Source of the DNA: Corallium rubrum
Taxonomy: Eukaryota > Cnidaria > Anthozoa > Scleralcyonacea > Coralliidae
Direction of reading: 5' to 3'
Assembly: GCA_964035015.1 (NCBI GenBank)
Contig: OZ036010.1
Coordinates: 9,620,620-9,684,619 of the forward strand
Length of the DNA stretch: 64,000 nt
In this document: positions 43,702 to 48,516 of the stretch, piece after piece
Position numbering within the stretch: the stretch's first letter is position 1
Layout of the letters: each line of letters opens with the position of its first letter
Made by a program: the position numbers and the translations under genes
The notes under the pieces: generated by a model
The model's input: only the letters and a program-made list of their open reading frames with translations
What the model was told of the DNA's origin: nothing
The model's database searches: none

Positions 43702-44653
43702 TCACACAGTGTGCTTGGGCTACCTCTGTGGTCGTCACAGACTTCGATGCACTTCCGTTTATCTGATTTAAGTGAAGACTTATAAGTCCATGTTTTGGAG
43801 CTTACTAAACAACCACCGTCGTCGGACGTTACGTAGATTGTGGCAACCGTACCGTAAACTTGTGCTAACGAACGCAACCTGGTGTGATACTGATCTACTG
43901 TTTCAGACTCACCTTGTGTAGCTTGTCTAAATTTGTAAACTTCATATACAAACGGTTCTTCTGTGGCTCAAAATAGTCTGTAAGGAGTTGCTCTGCTTTA
44001 TCCACATCATCATTCTCGCCCGGGTCAGGAAACTACCGGAAAATTTCTCTTATGCGTGGTCCTGCTTGATATAATAACAAAGTGCGTTGACGGGTAGCCT
44101 ACGCATACCCTAGTTCATCCGGATCAAATGGTGGCATGGGAGAAACGATGGGAGAAACGAATGATGCCATAGTTGTTCTTATTACAATATCAACTCCTCG
44201 TCATTGTTATATTTTGAACGCTTTCTTATACTATTTATTTACACTCCCTCTCACATGCCTCGTGACTCCTCATATACTATTGGTTACTTATTAACTAATT
44301 CTTTTCCTGAAAGGAAGTAGTTACATCACTACAGTGGCCCAACAAGTAGTCACCTCATTGACGTTATTATGTGTATAGTTATTATGACAAGGAAGTACAA
44401 AGACATTTTCCAAAGTCATCGGGGAGTATACGCTATAGGGGAGTATATACTATAGTATATACAGTAATTGATTTGATACTCGTATTTTCGGTTAGTATGC
44501 CCGCATATCACGGGAAATAGATGCGCCGTGTCCGCGAATATGTGTTTATGTATAGTGAACTGATCAGAAGTTTAATTACCCATGCGTCTTGCTTACCTGT
44601 TTTTTCTGATGCTGAAGATGGTCTACCAACGTCATAAAACCAATCATCGTATC
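28347..44653 (-). CDS. Gene B: vWA-HYR-dicysteine (galaxin-like) protein, inverted paralogue of gene A
   Basis: Minus-strand exons 44653-44597, 38634-38327, 31178-30881, 29618-29367 and 28525-28347 join in frame. Order: aromatic/acidic linker, vWA with complete MIDAS (DASYS, TRTD, TDG), one HYR domain, C-terminal three-CC module, stop TAG. Intron phases match gene A, including the phase-0 intron inside vWA. Gene B lacks the CKKDP linker and the second HYR-like exon. Introns 1 and 2 are each 6-7 kb and carry a gypsy element and a CR1-like LINE, both in the same orientation as the gene. The 5' exons with a signal peptide were not found. Function as an extracellular adhesive or matrix protein is inferred from domains. 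Confidence 0.8.
28560..29366. repeat. Intron with long CAA/CAG-rich low-complexity tract (28800-29305)
   Basis: Most of the last gene B intron is (CAA)n with CAG interspersions, including a pure CAA run at about 28893-28965. The long ORFs on both strands (poly-Thr, poly-Leu, poly-Val) are repeat artefacts. Confidence 0.88.
29367..29618 (-). CDS. Gene B HYR domain
   Basis: Acceptor tatgtgaaag|GT, donor AAAG|GTAAGT; 252 nt, phase 1-1. Features 'CLCHE', 'MVEWPEPQFSC' (W-P-E-P strand), 'PFSVGKHTIVYTYKLKGG' and 'CPVNFNVKG', a textbook HYR layout. Closest in the window to gene A 16039-16302. The acceptor is poor in pyrimidines, so its exact position is less certain than the frame. Confidence 0.87.
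29660..29720. repeat. (AT)n microsatellite
   Basis: About 55 bp of AT dinucleotides within the gene B intron. Confidence 0.9.
29830..30235. mobile_element. TTAA-family-related foldback
   Basis: 'ttcattcttgagatattcag' and 'gatatgcaaatgtcatacgt' on the left pair with 'gacatttgcatatcaaac' and 'gaatatctcaagaatgaa' on the right. Ends near 'aatttcgttccataggca', as in the element at 20866. Same family as the elements near 20.4 kb; ends not exact. Confidence 0.6.
30300..30625 (+). pseudogene. Penelope-like element C-terminal (GIY-YIG) fragment
   Basis: Broken frames read 'VVYHFQCDRCEADYV' then 'QHLYQRIEEHKASAIGKHI', the GIY-YIG region of Penelope-like proteins (compare 'VYKFKCHDCESLYVGE' in the 48.5-50.7 kb element). 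A second frame, 'ILRKCRGKFDCLIFERFF' and 'IRDLKPSLNT', is the usual C-terminal end. A frame break near 30470 and the absence of an RT domain mark it as a 5'-truncated dead copy, from a different lineage than the 48-51 kb element. Confidence 0.72.
30881..31178 (-). CDS. Gene B vWA domain, second half
   Basis: Acceptor atcattttcgtag|GT, donor CCAG|GTACAT. Starts VFPANNPRNN, has 'VIVLITDGAPHG' (MIDAS TDG), 'SVLVVGAAVGS' and ends 'LAKLVASSCIKPG'. Phase 0 at the start and phase 1 at the end, exactly as 10365-10734 of gene A. 298 nt; slightly shorter than the A copy. Confidence 0.88.
31179..32980. other. Gene B intron 2, distal part: repeats only
   Basis: A ~48-bp unit (cgcttgttgtcgatcgtcta / cgcttgttgttggtcgtcta) occurs at 31553 and 31818. 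An inverted repeat 'gctgccagttcacc / ggtgaactggcagc' spans 31990-32080. A (GAT)n microsatellite with GAGGTT interruptions covers 32390-32550. No exon seen. Confidence 0.55.
33196..35703 (-). CDS. LINE ORF2 main part: endonuclease C-terminal half and reverse transcriptase, 835 aa
   Basis: Residues 1-120 continue the APE endonuclease: 'MYRPPNASSDFF', 'LLGDLNCDLLK', 'GVIHTGISDHSLVF' (catalytic SDH). The RT core spans roughly 340-620: 'LSSNKATGIDKISCKIIK', 'NYRPISVLPAISKIMERI', 'FIDLKKAFDTVNHQIL', 'GVPQGSILGPLLFLLYIND' and 'RLFADDTNLT' (FADD catalytic box). A C-terminal thumb/tail follows to the stop. The start shown is the first Met of this frame only; the real protein begins upstream at about 36143 and is split by a frameshift between 35760 and 35780. 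Confidence 0.92.
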   Translation of the reverse strand: MYRPPNASSDFFDHLERLIKQIDDEDKEMYLLGDLNCDLLKKETLSNIPTKTLSSLCELYQLSQLIDEPTRITLKTSTLIDHIITNTPEKISHSGVIHTGISDHSLVFAIRKIRIIQKKEKNTIEIRNMKKFDEKKFVDELLTQHWEYVYFFGHDPNAMWEIWKDLFLEILDKHAPLQQKKVRSNKIPWITNKIKNLINTRDKLKRKAIISKSEIDWINYKAARNQVNIELRNAKQNYYSTRIADQKSNPKKAWKSINHLLGKQTKQTVVNELNMGENILNDPQEIADGFNEYFSNIGPDLASKIDVPNCTFETYINKTKSEFAAFQPTTVNDVFHLLSRLSSNKATGIDKISCKIIKIAAPAIAESLTHIFNQAIALSTFPDEWKVARVTPLFKNGQRNIPGNYRPISVLPAISKIMERILYNQLYNYLTKFELLSNSQFGFRKSHSTATALLDCTNEWYVNLDRKLFNLVVFIDLKKAFDTVNHQILLKKLEFYGIRGQALSFLKSYLTNRSQKCKINGFVSSEHTVKCGVPQGSILGPLLFLLYINDLPECLDNTRPRLFADDTNLTASGDSINDIEVTVNSDLENLKDWLMANKLSLNVAKTEFMLIRPKRMKTDSHPNIFIKNKQIKQVYECKTLGIVVDQHLSWNDNTKNICKKIATAISALRRVKPFVEKDTLISIYNAIVRPHFNYCCEVWDVIGETQSKRLQKLQNRAARVIMNMSNDVDHTIALQALGWEPLKLMRKKAKAILMYKILNKMGPEKLTNLFTYKSEITNHKLRGISSGLCLPQPRTNYMKNSFMYEGAHVWNSIPNEIRECKTLSHFRNKIATHIF
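35775..36143 (-). pseudogene. LINE ORF2 N-terminal endonuclease part, cut off by a frameshift
   Basis: 122 codons with 'MAFLNIVSLPKKIDEIRHLM', 'IDLIAFNETRLDSSFTDNLI' (the catalytic NETRLD region) and 'GGGVCIYLRNS'. It is the N-terminal third of the APE endonuclease and leads straight into the 835-residue frame, which begins in another reading frame about 15 bp later. Stops occur in all frames right at the join, so this copy cannot make full-length ORF2 without frameshifting. It overlaps the end of ORF1 by 46 bp. Confidence 0.82.
36098..37717 (-). CDS. LINE ORF1 with coiled coil and SGNH esterase domain
   Basis: The frame is open from a Met at 37756, but the ATG at 37717 (aagATGG context, MATSHTS) follows the 5' UTR repeats and is the likelier start, giving about 539 residues. 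The N-terminal third is acidic/polar, then a coiled coil ('NAKIMALLEQNEKMAAEISS' onwards) and a Ser/Thr/Lys linker. The C-terminal SGNH hydrolase has 'VLIIGDSMVKNM' (nucleophile Ser), 'YSGAKVGQI' (Gly block), 'ILHVGTNDF' (Asn block) and 'LHLNKNGDRAL' (His block). All four SGNH blocks are intact. Esterase ORF1 proteins are known from CR1-type LINEs; their substrate is not settled. It overlaps ORF2 at its 3' end. Confidence 0.88.
   Translation of the reverse strand: MATSHTSACSASFENFTPKSDADDSKSLKCSHLLLADDDLIWEGDLESLKRFVNTELQINGRWSTPRGENIKFSNPELSLKWDSATNKKITVTKDNNEKQLYTILRSYATRSKATDEENAPNTSEHVMKTNTEADETSDETTTTVDDNQACEQCCSYKQDLNDLIVIINDVKKKQSEECENKIETNAKIMALLEQNEKMAAEISSLKTTVEEITEENTTIKRILDIKQHEWVKAETTRSKKQETETTNSIACHNRFEVLPVEEEQDASLNDVVSSEGHEMERIEESDDLSKQINTYCKEQRAKFEKSKKTITKSKSSTSTKESSTTQKPTSSSPQEKTVLIIGDSMVKNMNEKKLGKAARKNTVCHSYSGAKVGQIRQKMQQYWSEDTQHEEIILHVGTNDFVREQPEKVAKELEELINLVKGKTRKIAISSVIKRYDNKVSATKISDFNHLVHELCIKHKITFIDNDCIEQPLLNKSNLHLNKNGDRALGSAFCAYLKQGRTNHQNNNVRNINKQVFQTSQRRDWTDYLKYVERVMNQ
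37738..38147 (-). repeat. LINE 5' UTR tandem repeats (~80 bp, three copies) with a MITE inserted in one
   Basis: Units at 37738-37815, 37821-38052 and 38061-38147 share 'acgatttaggcaaatt' and 'aactcaatgacctgaataat'. The middle unit is split by the MITE 37853-38037. Tandem 5' repeats often act as promoter modules in LINEs; that role is inferred here. Confidence 0.75.
37853..38037. mobile_element. 185-bp MITE in the LINE 5' UTR
   Basis: GCCTGGTTTTCATATGTCGC and GCGACATATGAAAACCAGGC are perfect inverted ends, with an inner GCCGATCGTCGGC palindrome. The neighbouring uninterrupted repeat (gcaaattctaaagaactc) supplies an empty-site control and shows that TAAA was duplicated on insertion. Confidence 0.82.
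38170..38300. repeat. (GAT)n microsatellite just inside the vWA exon donor
   Basis: GAT/GAC-rich tract beginning about 30 bp after the donor of exon 38327. The His-rich translation across it is intronic read-through, not protein. Confidence 0.8.
38327..38634 (-). CDS. Gene B vWA domain, first half
   Basis: Acceptor atctctttttttag|TG, donor AAAG|GTGAAA. Starts 'KCKKDLLLIIDASYSVG' (MIDAS DASYS), then 'FERDVKPFLERLVTD', 'MALMIFSQEERTKMLLNFGD' and 'KGDKTRTDLALKIANEK' (MIDAS Thr). 308 nt, phase 1 start, phase 0 end. Co-linear with gene A 7349-7650 and similar along its whole length. Confidence 0.9.
38640..39155. repeat. Intron segment with SINE fragment and three spaced direct repeats
   Basis: 38675-38718 matches the tRNA-SINE tail of the 58.5-59.1 kb family (acacaggccttccggcagga...ttgaacccacgagg). 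The unit 'agtgttactacaggaggaaacc' recurs at about 38820, 38928 and 39047. Confidence 0.6.
39156..39304 (-). repeat. Gypsy 3' LTR
   Basis: Shares 'catatactattggttactt' and 'aactaattcttttcctgaaa' with 44205-44333 but has an extra ~17 bp (agtgtccttcgccctct). The short length (about 130-150 bp) is small for a Ty3/gypsy LTR. Confidence 0.8.
39449..39964. mobile_element. MITE with 8-bp duplication GTTAATCG inside the gypsy 3' region
   Basis: Inverted ends TAGCCTAGTTTCTAGGCC and GGCTTAGAAACTAGGCTAA are flanked by GTTAATCG at 39441-39448 and 39965-39972. An 8-bp duplication fits hAT-type insertion. 516 bp, noncoding. Confidence 0.82.
40040..40355 (-). pseudogene. Gypsy integrase C-terminal domain remnant
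   Basis: The minus-strand frame has 'VVNRHNEAKQNDIKSKNKGR' and 'LRVGDLVILKLRKKNK', the conserved GDLVxL-xxKKNK tail of Ty3/gypsy integrases. It is the continuation of the 41160-41700 integrase part, separated from it by the TTAA-flanked MITE. Confidence 0.75.
40356..41155. mobile_element. 800-bp MITE with TTAA duplication (piggyBac-like)
   Basis: Ends AGTGTCACTGTAATG and AGTGTCACTATGATGG (complement) are flanked by TTAA at 40352-40355 and 41156-41159. Reading across the empty site restores the integrase frame position, confirming insertion. The interior carries two diverged direct copies of a ~170-bp segment (40467-40640 and 40867-41040). Noncoding. Confidence 0.85.
41160..41800 (-). pseudogene. 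Gypsy integrase core remnant
   Basis: Minus-strand fragments show the zinc-finger CxxC end ('CLPCQITGPV'), the first catalytic Asp region ('DADFYGPLPSG'), the second ('FKSDNGPSFNSKDF') and the glutamate helix ('WPQGNTEAEAFMKPLGKA'), followed by 'LSRFLLSYRTSPH' and 'PAQLLFNR'. So the D,D,E triad positions are recognisable, but a stop (near 41625) and frame changes break the protein. Confidence 0.8.
41889..42436 (-). pseudogene. Gypsy RNase H domain remnant
   Basis: The minus-strand frame carries 'ARRALSSVKRRYLQTEKEAL' (RNase H Glu region) and, after a one-base frameshift near 42305, 'FNLITDHKPLQQIYN' (catalytic Asp), 'RIARWFLRLQQYNFNVIYRS' and 'SENPADFLSRHP'. Upstream it stops abruptly at the foldback 42437-43722, where RT should be. 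Confidence 0.82.
42556..42582 (+). ncRNA. Hammerhead-like motif, dimer copy 1
   Basis: CTGAAGA (42556-42562), stem II GGGG/CCCC capped by CTAG, GAAAC (42576-42580) then GTT. ACGU after GAA is self-complementary (dimeric stem III). Stem I can form between AATTGAC upstream and GTAATT downstream of the predicted cleavage site with one bulge. Confidence 0.6.
42725..42751 (+). ncRNA. Hammerhead-like motif, dimer copy 2
   Basis: Same core as 42556-42582, 169 bp downstream: CTGAAGA at 42725-42731 and GAAAC at 42745-42749. Two cores on one RNA in tandem would allow the paired (dimeric) fold. Confidence 0.6.
42790..42862. repeat. (TA)n microsatellite in foldback left arm
   Basis: About 73 bp of TA repeats between the ribozyme dimer and the inner palindrome; a matching tract lies at 43658-43700. 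Confidence 0.9.
43723..44176 (-). pseudogene. Gypsy gag remnant and unassigned sequence
   Basis: Minus strand from an ATG at about 44170 ('MASFVSPIVSPMPPFDPDEL'), then an internal stop, 'RTLLLYQAGPRIREIF', 'KAEQLLTDYFEPQKN' and, in another frame, 'SETVDQYHTRLRSLAQ', all typical of gypsy gag. At least two stops and one frameshift. The part 43723-43870 does not look like gag and may belong to the neighbouring foldback. Confidence 0.7.
44205..44333 (-). repeat. Gypsy 5' LTR
   Basis: 129 bp, TG...CA in element sense, closely matching 39156-39304. A start codon for gag follows about 35 bp downstream in element sense. Confidence 0.8.
44597..44653 (-). CDS. Gene B linker exon, 57 nt
   Basis: Acceptor attttttcttcattag|GA and donor ACAG|GTAAGC flank 57 nt reading x-YDDWFYDVGRPSSASEKT plus one base. 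It is phase 1-1 and joins in frame to the vWA exon at 38634 across the 6-kb intron filled by the gypsy element. Similar in size, phase and aromatic/acidic start to gene A 6991-7041, which supports both. Confidence 0.65.
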
Positions 44654-44689
44654 CTAATGAAGAAAAAATTGTAAGAGTCTAGTCAGCAC

Positions 44690-46810
44690 CATGAGTTTGA
44701 CTCAGCACGAGTCGAGTCAGTCGAATGTCGTGTCACTTGGGTGTTGATTGTTTAATTCCAAGACGAGTCAGTCGAGTGTCGAGTCACTTGGGTGTTGAGT
44801 TAATTATAAGTCGAGTGTCGAGTCACTTGGGTGTTGAGTTCTAAGTCGAGTCAGTCAAGCGTCGAGTCACTTGACTGTTGAGTTCCAAGTCGAGTGTCGA
44901 CTGTCGAGTCACTTGGGTGTTGAGTTCCAAGTCGAGTGTCGAGTCACTTGACTGTTGAGTTCCAAGTCGAGTGTCGAGTCACTTTGGTGTTGAGTTATAA
45001 GTCGAGTGTCGAGTCACTTGGGTGTTGAGTTCCAAGTCGAGTCAGTCAAGTGTGGACTCACTTTGGTGTTGAGTTCCAAGTCGAGTGTCGAGTCACTTGG
45101 GTGTTGAGTTATAAGTCGAGTCAGTCGACTCACTTGGGTGTTAAGTTATAAGTCGGGTCAGTCGATTCACTTGGGTGTTGAGTTATAAGTCGAGTGTCGA
45201 GTCACTTGGGTGTTGAATTATATAGGTCGAGTGTCTATATATAGTGTCGTAACTCAATGTAATAACATGTGGATCCCAACAGTGTCGAGTCACTTGGGTA
45301 TTGAGTTCCAAGTCGAGTCAGTCAAGTGTCGAGTCACTTGCAATTGAGTGTTGAGTTCCAAGTCGAGTGTCGACTGTCCACTCACTTGGGTGTTGAGTTC
45401 CAAGTCGGGCAAGTCGAGTGTCGAGTCACTTTGGTGTTGAGTTATAAGTCGAGTGTCGAATCGCTTGGGTGTTGAGTTATAAGTCGAGTCAGTCGACTCA
45501 CTTTAGTGTTGAGTTCCAAGTCGAGTGTCGAGTCACTTTGGTGTTGAATTATAAGTCGAGTCAGTCGACTCACTTTGGTGTTGAGTTCCAAGTCGAGTGT
45601 CGAGTCACTTGGGTGTTGAATTCCAAGTCGAGTCAGTCGTGTTGTGTCACTTGGGTGTTGAGTTATAAGTCGAGTGTCGAGTCACTCGGATGTTGAGTTC
45701 CAAGTCGAGTCAGTCGAGTGTGGAGTCACTTGGGTGTTGAGTTCCAAGTCGAGTCAGTCGAGTGTGGAGTCACTTGGGTGTTGAGTTCCAAGTCGAGTCA
45801 GTCGAGTGTGGAGTCACTTGGGTGTTGAGTTCCAAGTCGAGTCAGTCGAGTGTGGAGTCACTTGGGTGTTGAGTTCCAAGTCGAGTCAGTCGAGTGTGGA
45901 ATCACTTGGGTGTTGAGTTCCAAGTCGAGTCAGTCGAGTGTGGAGTCACTTGGGTGTTGAGTTCCAAGTCGAGTCAGTCGAGTGTGGAGTCACTTGGGTG
46001 TTGAGTTCCAAGTCGAGTCAGTCGAGTGTGGAGTCACTTGGGTGTTGAGTTCCACGTCGAGTCAGTCGAGTGTGGAGTCACTTGGGTGTTGAGTTCCAAG
46101 TCGAGTCAGTCGAGTGTGGAGTCACTTGGGTGTTGAGTTCCAAGTCGAGTCAGTCGAGTGTGGAGTCACTTGGGTGTTGAGTTCCAAGTCGAGTCAGTCG
46201 AGTGTGGAGTCACTTGGGTGTTGAGTTCCAAGTCGAGTCAGTCGAGTGTGGAGTCACTTGGGTGTTGAATTCCAAGTCGGGTGTGGAGTCACTTGGGTAT
46301 TGAGTTCCAAGTCGAGTCAGTCGAGTGTGGAGTAACTTGGGTGTTGAGTTCCAAGTCGAGTCAGTCGAGTGTCGAGTCACTTGGGTGTTGGGTTTTATAA
46401 GTCGAGTGTCTATAGTGCCGTAACTCAATATAATAACATGTGGATCCCAACAGTGTCGAGTCACTTGGGTATTGAGTTCCAAGTCGAGTCAGTCGAGTGT
46501 CGAAATATAGAAAGGTTTGATATACTGCCGAAACCGGCAGAGAACGTAGGAATCTGACGTTTCGCGCGAAGGCCCTTCGAGTCACTTGGGAGTTGAGTTC
46601 CAAGTCGGGTCGGTCGAGTATCGGAACACAGAAAGGTTTGATATACTGCCGAAACCGGCAGAGAATGTAGGAGTCTAACGTTTCGAGCGAAGGCCATTCG
46701 AGTCACTTGGGGGTTGAGTTACAAATCGAGTGTCGAGTCACTTAATTGTGTGTTGAGTTCCACGTCGAGTTAGCCGAGTGTCGAGTCACTTGGGTGTTGA
46801 GTTCCAATCA
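44690..46810. repeat. 2.1-kb satellite with 44-bp unit
   Basis: The unit GTGGAGTCACTTGGGTGTTG + agttccaagtcgagtcagtcgagt is nearly homogeneous at 45715-46260 and more variable, with shorter units, at 44700-45700. Two interruptions share 'taactcaatgtaataacatg' (45246) and 'taactcaatataataacatg' (46422). It begins only about 35 bp upstream of the gene B linker exon acceptor. Confidence 0.92.
46497..46700 (-). repeat. Two copies of a ~95-bp insert with a ribozyme-tail-like end
   Basis: 'gaaaggtttgatatactgcc' to 'cgtttcgcgcgaaggccctt' recurs from 46631 to 46697. On the minus strand each contains GAAACGT(C/T)AGA after a GC stem, like the Penelope hammerhead-type tail, but the CUGANGA box is lost. 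Confidence 0.55.
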
Positions 46811-47150
46811 GCTTATGTATAATCTAGCAATAAATTGTATTGGTTGGTGTGCAACCGAACTGTATAACTGTCCGACTTTGGTTCCAGAGGTTTTCTATTA
46901 ACTCTTTCGCTCGAATTGTTGCTGAGGGGAAACCGTGATTGTGCCTAACTCGTCCAGGAAGACGTCTGGCAAAGCCATGCATGAAAGTATTAAAAACGCG
47001 GTTGGTTAAATACAGTGCAGCTAAACCAAAACTGCAAGACTAAAAAGTGTTGCTTGTAAACAAGCATTTCCCCAACTGTCAATTATTGCACAATAAACAC
47101 AAATGAATACTGTTTTATGGCACTATACCAGAATTACCAGTAATATAGTG

Positions 47151-47420
47151 GGTGACGTCTCACCAAACGTTAAGCACAGTTAGACCGGGGTTAGTACTTG
47201 GATGGGTGACCGCTTGGAAATGACCCAATTGTCGAGCTTGGAACTCATGTGAGTAGAGTTGTCGTTGATCCCTACTGTGCTTTGAGGGTTTTCGCCGGGT
47301 TCTCCAGTTTTCTTCCCTTGGTAAAACCAACACCTATACAGCTGCGATCCGTGGTCTAAACGTGGTGTCGTATAGCGGCTGCTTCAGTCCTTTATCCTCT
47401 ATTTCCGAGTCGAACTGAAA
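47151..47420 (+). repeat. 5S-rRNA-derived SINE (SINE3 type)
   Basis: The head 'gtctcaccaaacgttaagca' and 'gttagtacttggatgggtga' + 'ccgcttgga' closely follow the 3' half of 5S rRNA, including the internal pol III promoter region (A box, intermediate element GATGGGTGAC). The body (gtcgagcttggaactcatgt onwards) recurs without the 5S head at 60050-60160. The upstream third of 5S is missing or unrecognisable, so this is a SINE and not a 5S gene. Confidence 0.82.
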
Positions 47421-48375
47421 GGAAAGTCATCGGACAGTTTATCTTACTGCTTCATTTTAAAACCTGGAACTTAGAAATGTCGTGGACTTCTGAGCAGTTC
47501 ATTTTCATTTAACATTACTTCATTTTTTTCTTGTAATTTACACCAGTAAATATTTTTTATAAGACTGAAATTTAATTATATATCTAAATACATCTATATC
47601 AATTATGAACTTTTTAAAGGTAGTATATATCAACTTTAAACTTGCAAACCTTCAGCAAAACTGGACATGGCAAAAAAATGCACAACACACAGCACCTGCA
47701 AGACTGCTACGAATCGTCTGAGATTAGACATATATATATATATATATATAACCAGAGCTCAATGAATACTGTTTTTCGGATGGAGATCTACCTTCTTCTG
47801 CAAGCTATCTGAATAAATGGTGAATGGTTTAAATGCTAACTGCTTTTATGTTATTCTAGTGTATCTATTATTTACAAATTTTAGTCTGGAAATGTTGAGG
47901 CTTTGCTATCTAATCAGTTTTCTGTATAAATATATATATATATGCCTTCAGGTTATACTCTATTTATAATGCGGTATACACGACAGCTGCGTGTCGATCT
48001 CTGCATGATGATATATTCATTTTCCGTTTGTTTTTTCTCTTTTTTTGACAAAGTTTTCTTGTTGAGTTTATGTATACGTTGCTTTTTGTACTATTACCTT
48101 AAGAAAACTGTCATGTTCTTGCCTTGTTTCTCACTATCTTGTTTTTCTCAACCGTTAAAATATGGTTTTATATCGCCTCAGAAACATAAGGCAATTCTCA
48201 TATACTGTCAATAATAGCACTCTGAATTATCTATGCAGGAATGGTTCACTAAACGAACTAAAATTTACAACGTACAAGCGATGCCAATTTCAAAATAAAT
48301 TATTTGTCAGTAAAAATACATAAACGTACTGTTTATTAAAACCGTAGCTTTAGTTATATATATATATATATATAC
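47421..48375. other. Gene-free AT-rich stretch with short TA tracts
   Basis: TA tracts at 47729-47748, 47929-47942 and 48355-48374; otherwise no structure or recognised coding sequence. Confidence 0.45.
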
Positions 48376-48516
48376 AATAACAGGAAATGAGTAACTGAGA
48401 GAGGGGTGGAAGTGACAGTTAATAAATTACAGTGTGAAGTAACAGGTATGATAGAATGTTTTCAGTTATGTGTCAAGACAAGTATAGAAAAATATAAAGA
48501 AAAACGTGTGTATAAA

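Larger units (their letters stand above)
42437..43722. mobile_element. 1.3-kb foldback (giant palindrome) with TA-repeat shoulders
   Basis: Ends TAGCCCAAGTACACTGTGAG and CTCACACAGTGTGCTTGGGCTA are inverted. Inside, 42863-43270 is mirrored by 43290-43658 (for example agtaacgttaatactatatt / aatatagtattaacgttact; cgcttaaccgtcggataaac / gtttatccgacggttaagcg). The centre lies near 43280 (aaagtcgcccaggttttgcg). TA tracts flank the inner palindrome. The left shoulder additionally holds the tandem ribozyme-like dimer 42469-42790, absent from the right. Confidence 0.85.
39156..44333 (-). mobile_element. Degenerate Ty3/gypsy LTR retrotransposon, multiply interrupted
   Basis: Two LTR-like copies bound it: 44205-44333 (5' LTR) and 39156-39304 (3' LTR). 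In element sense they run TGTAGTGATGTAAC ... AATATAACA, i.e. TG...CA ends. Adjacent 5-mers GTGGC (44334) and GCGGC (39151) could be a target duplication with one substitution. Remains of gag (about 44170-43880), RNase H and integrase are recognisable; the reverse transcriptase is missing. Three younger elements sit inside (39449-39964, 40356-41155, 42437-43722). Stops and frameshifts throughout: it is dead. Confidence 0.85.

Noticed and set aside
44690-46810. CRISPR-like regularly spaced repeats
   Set aside because: Units are contiguous 44-bp satellite repeats with no unique spacers, in eukaryotic intron-containing DNA.
47151-47270. Functional 5S rRNA gene
   Set aside because: Only the 3' portion resembles 5S and it continues into a repeated SINE body; the 5' part is missing.
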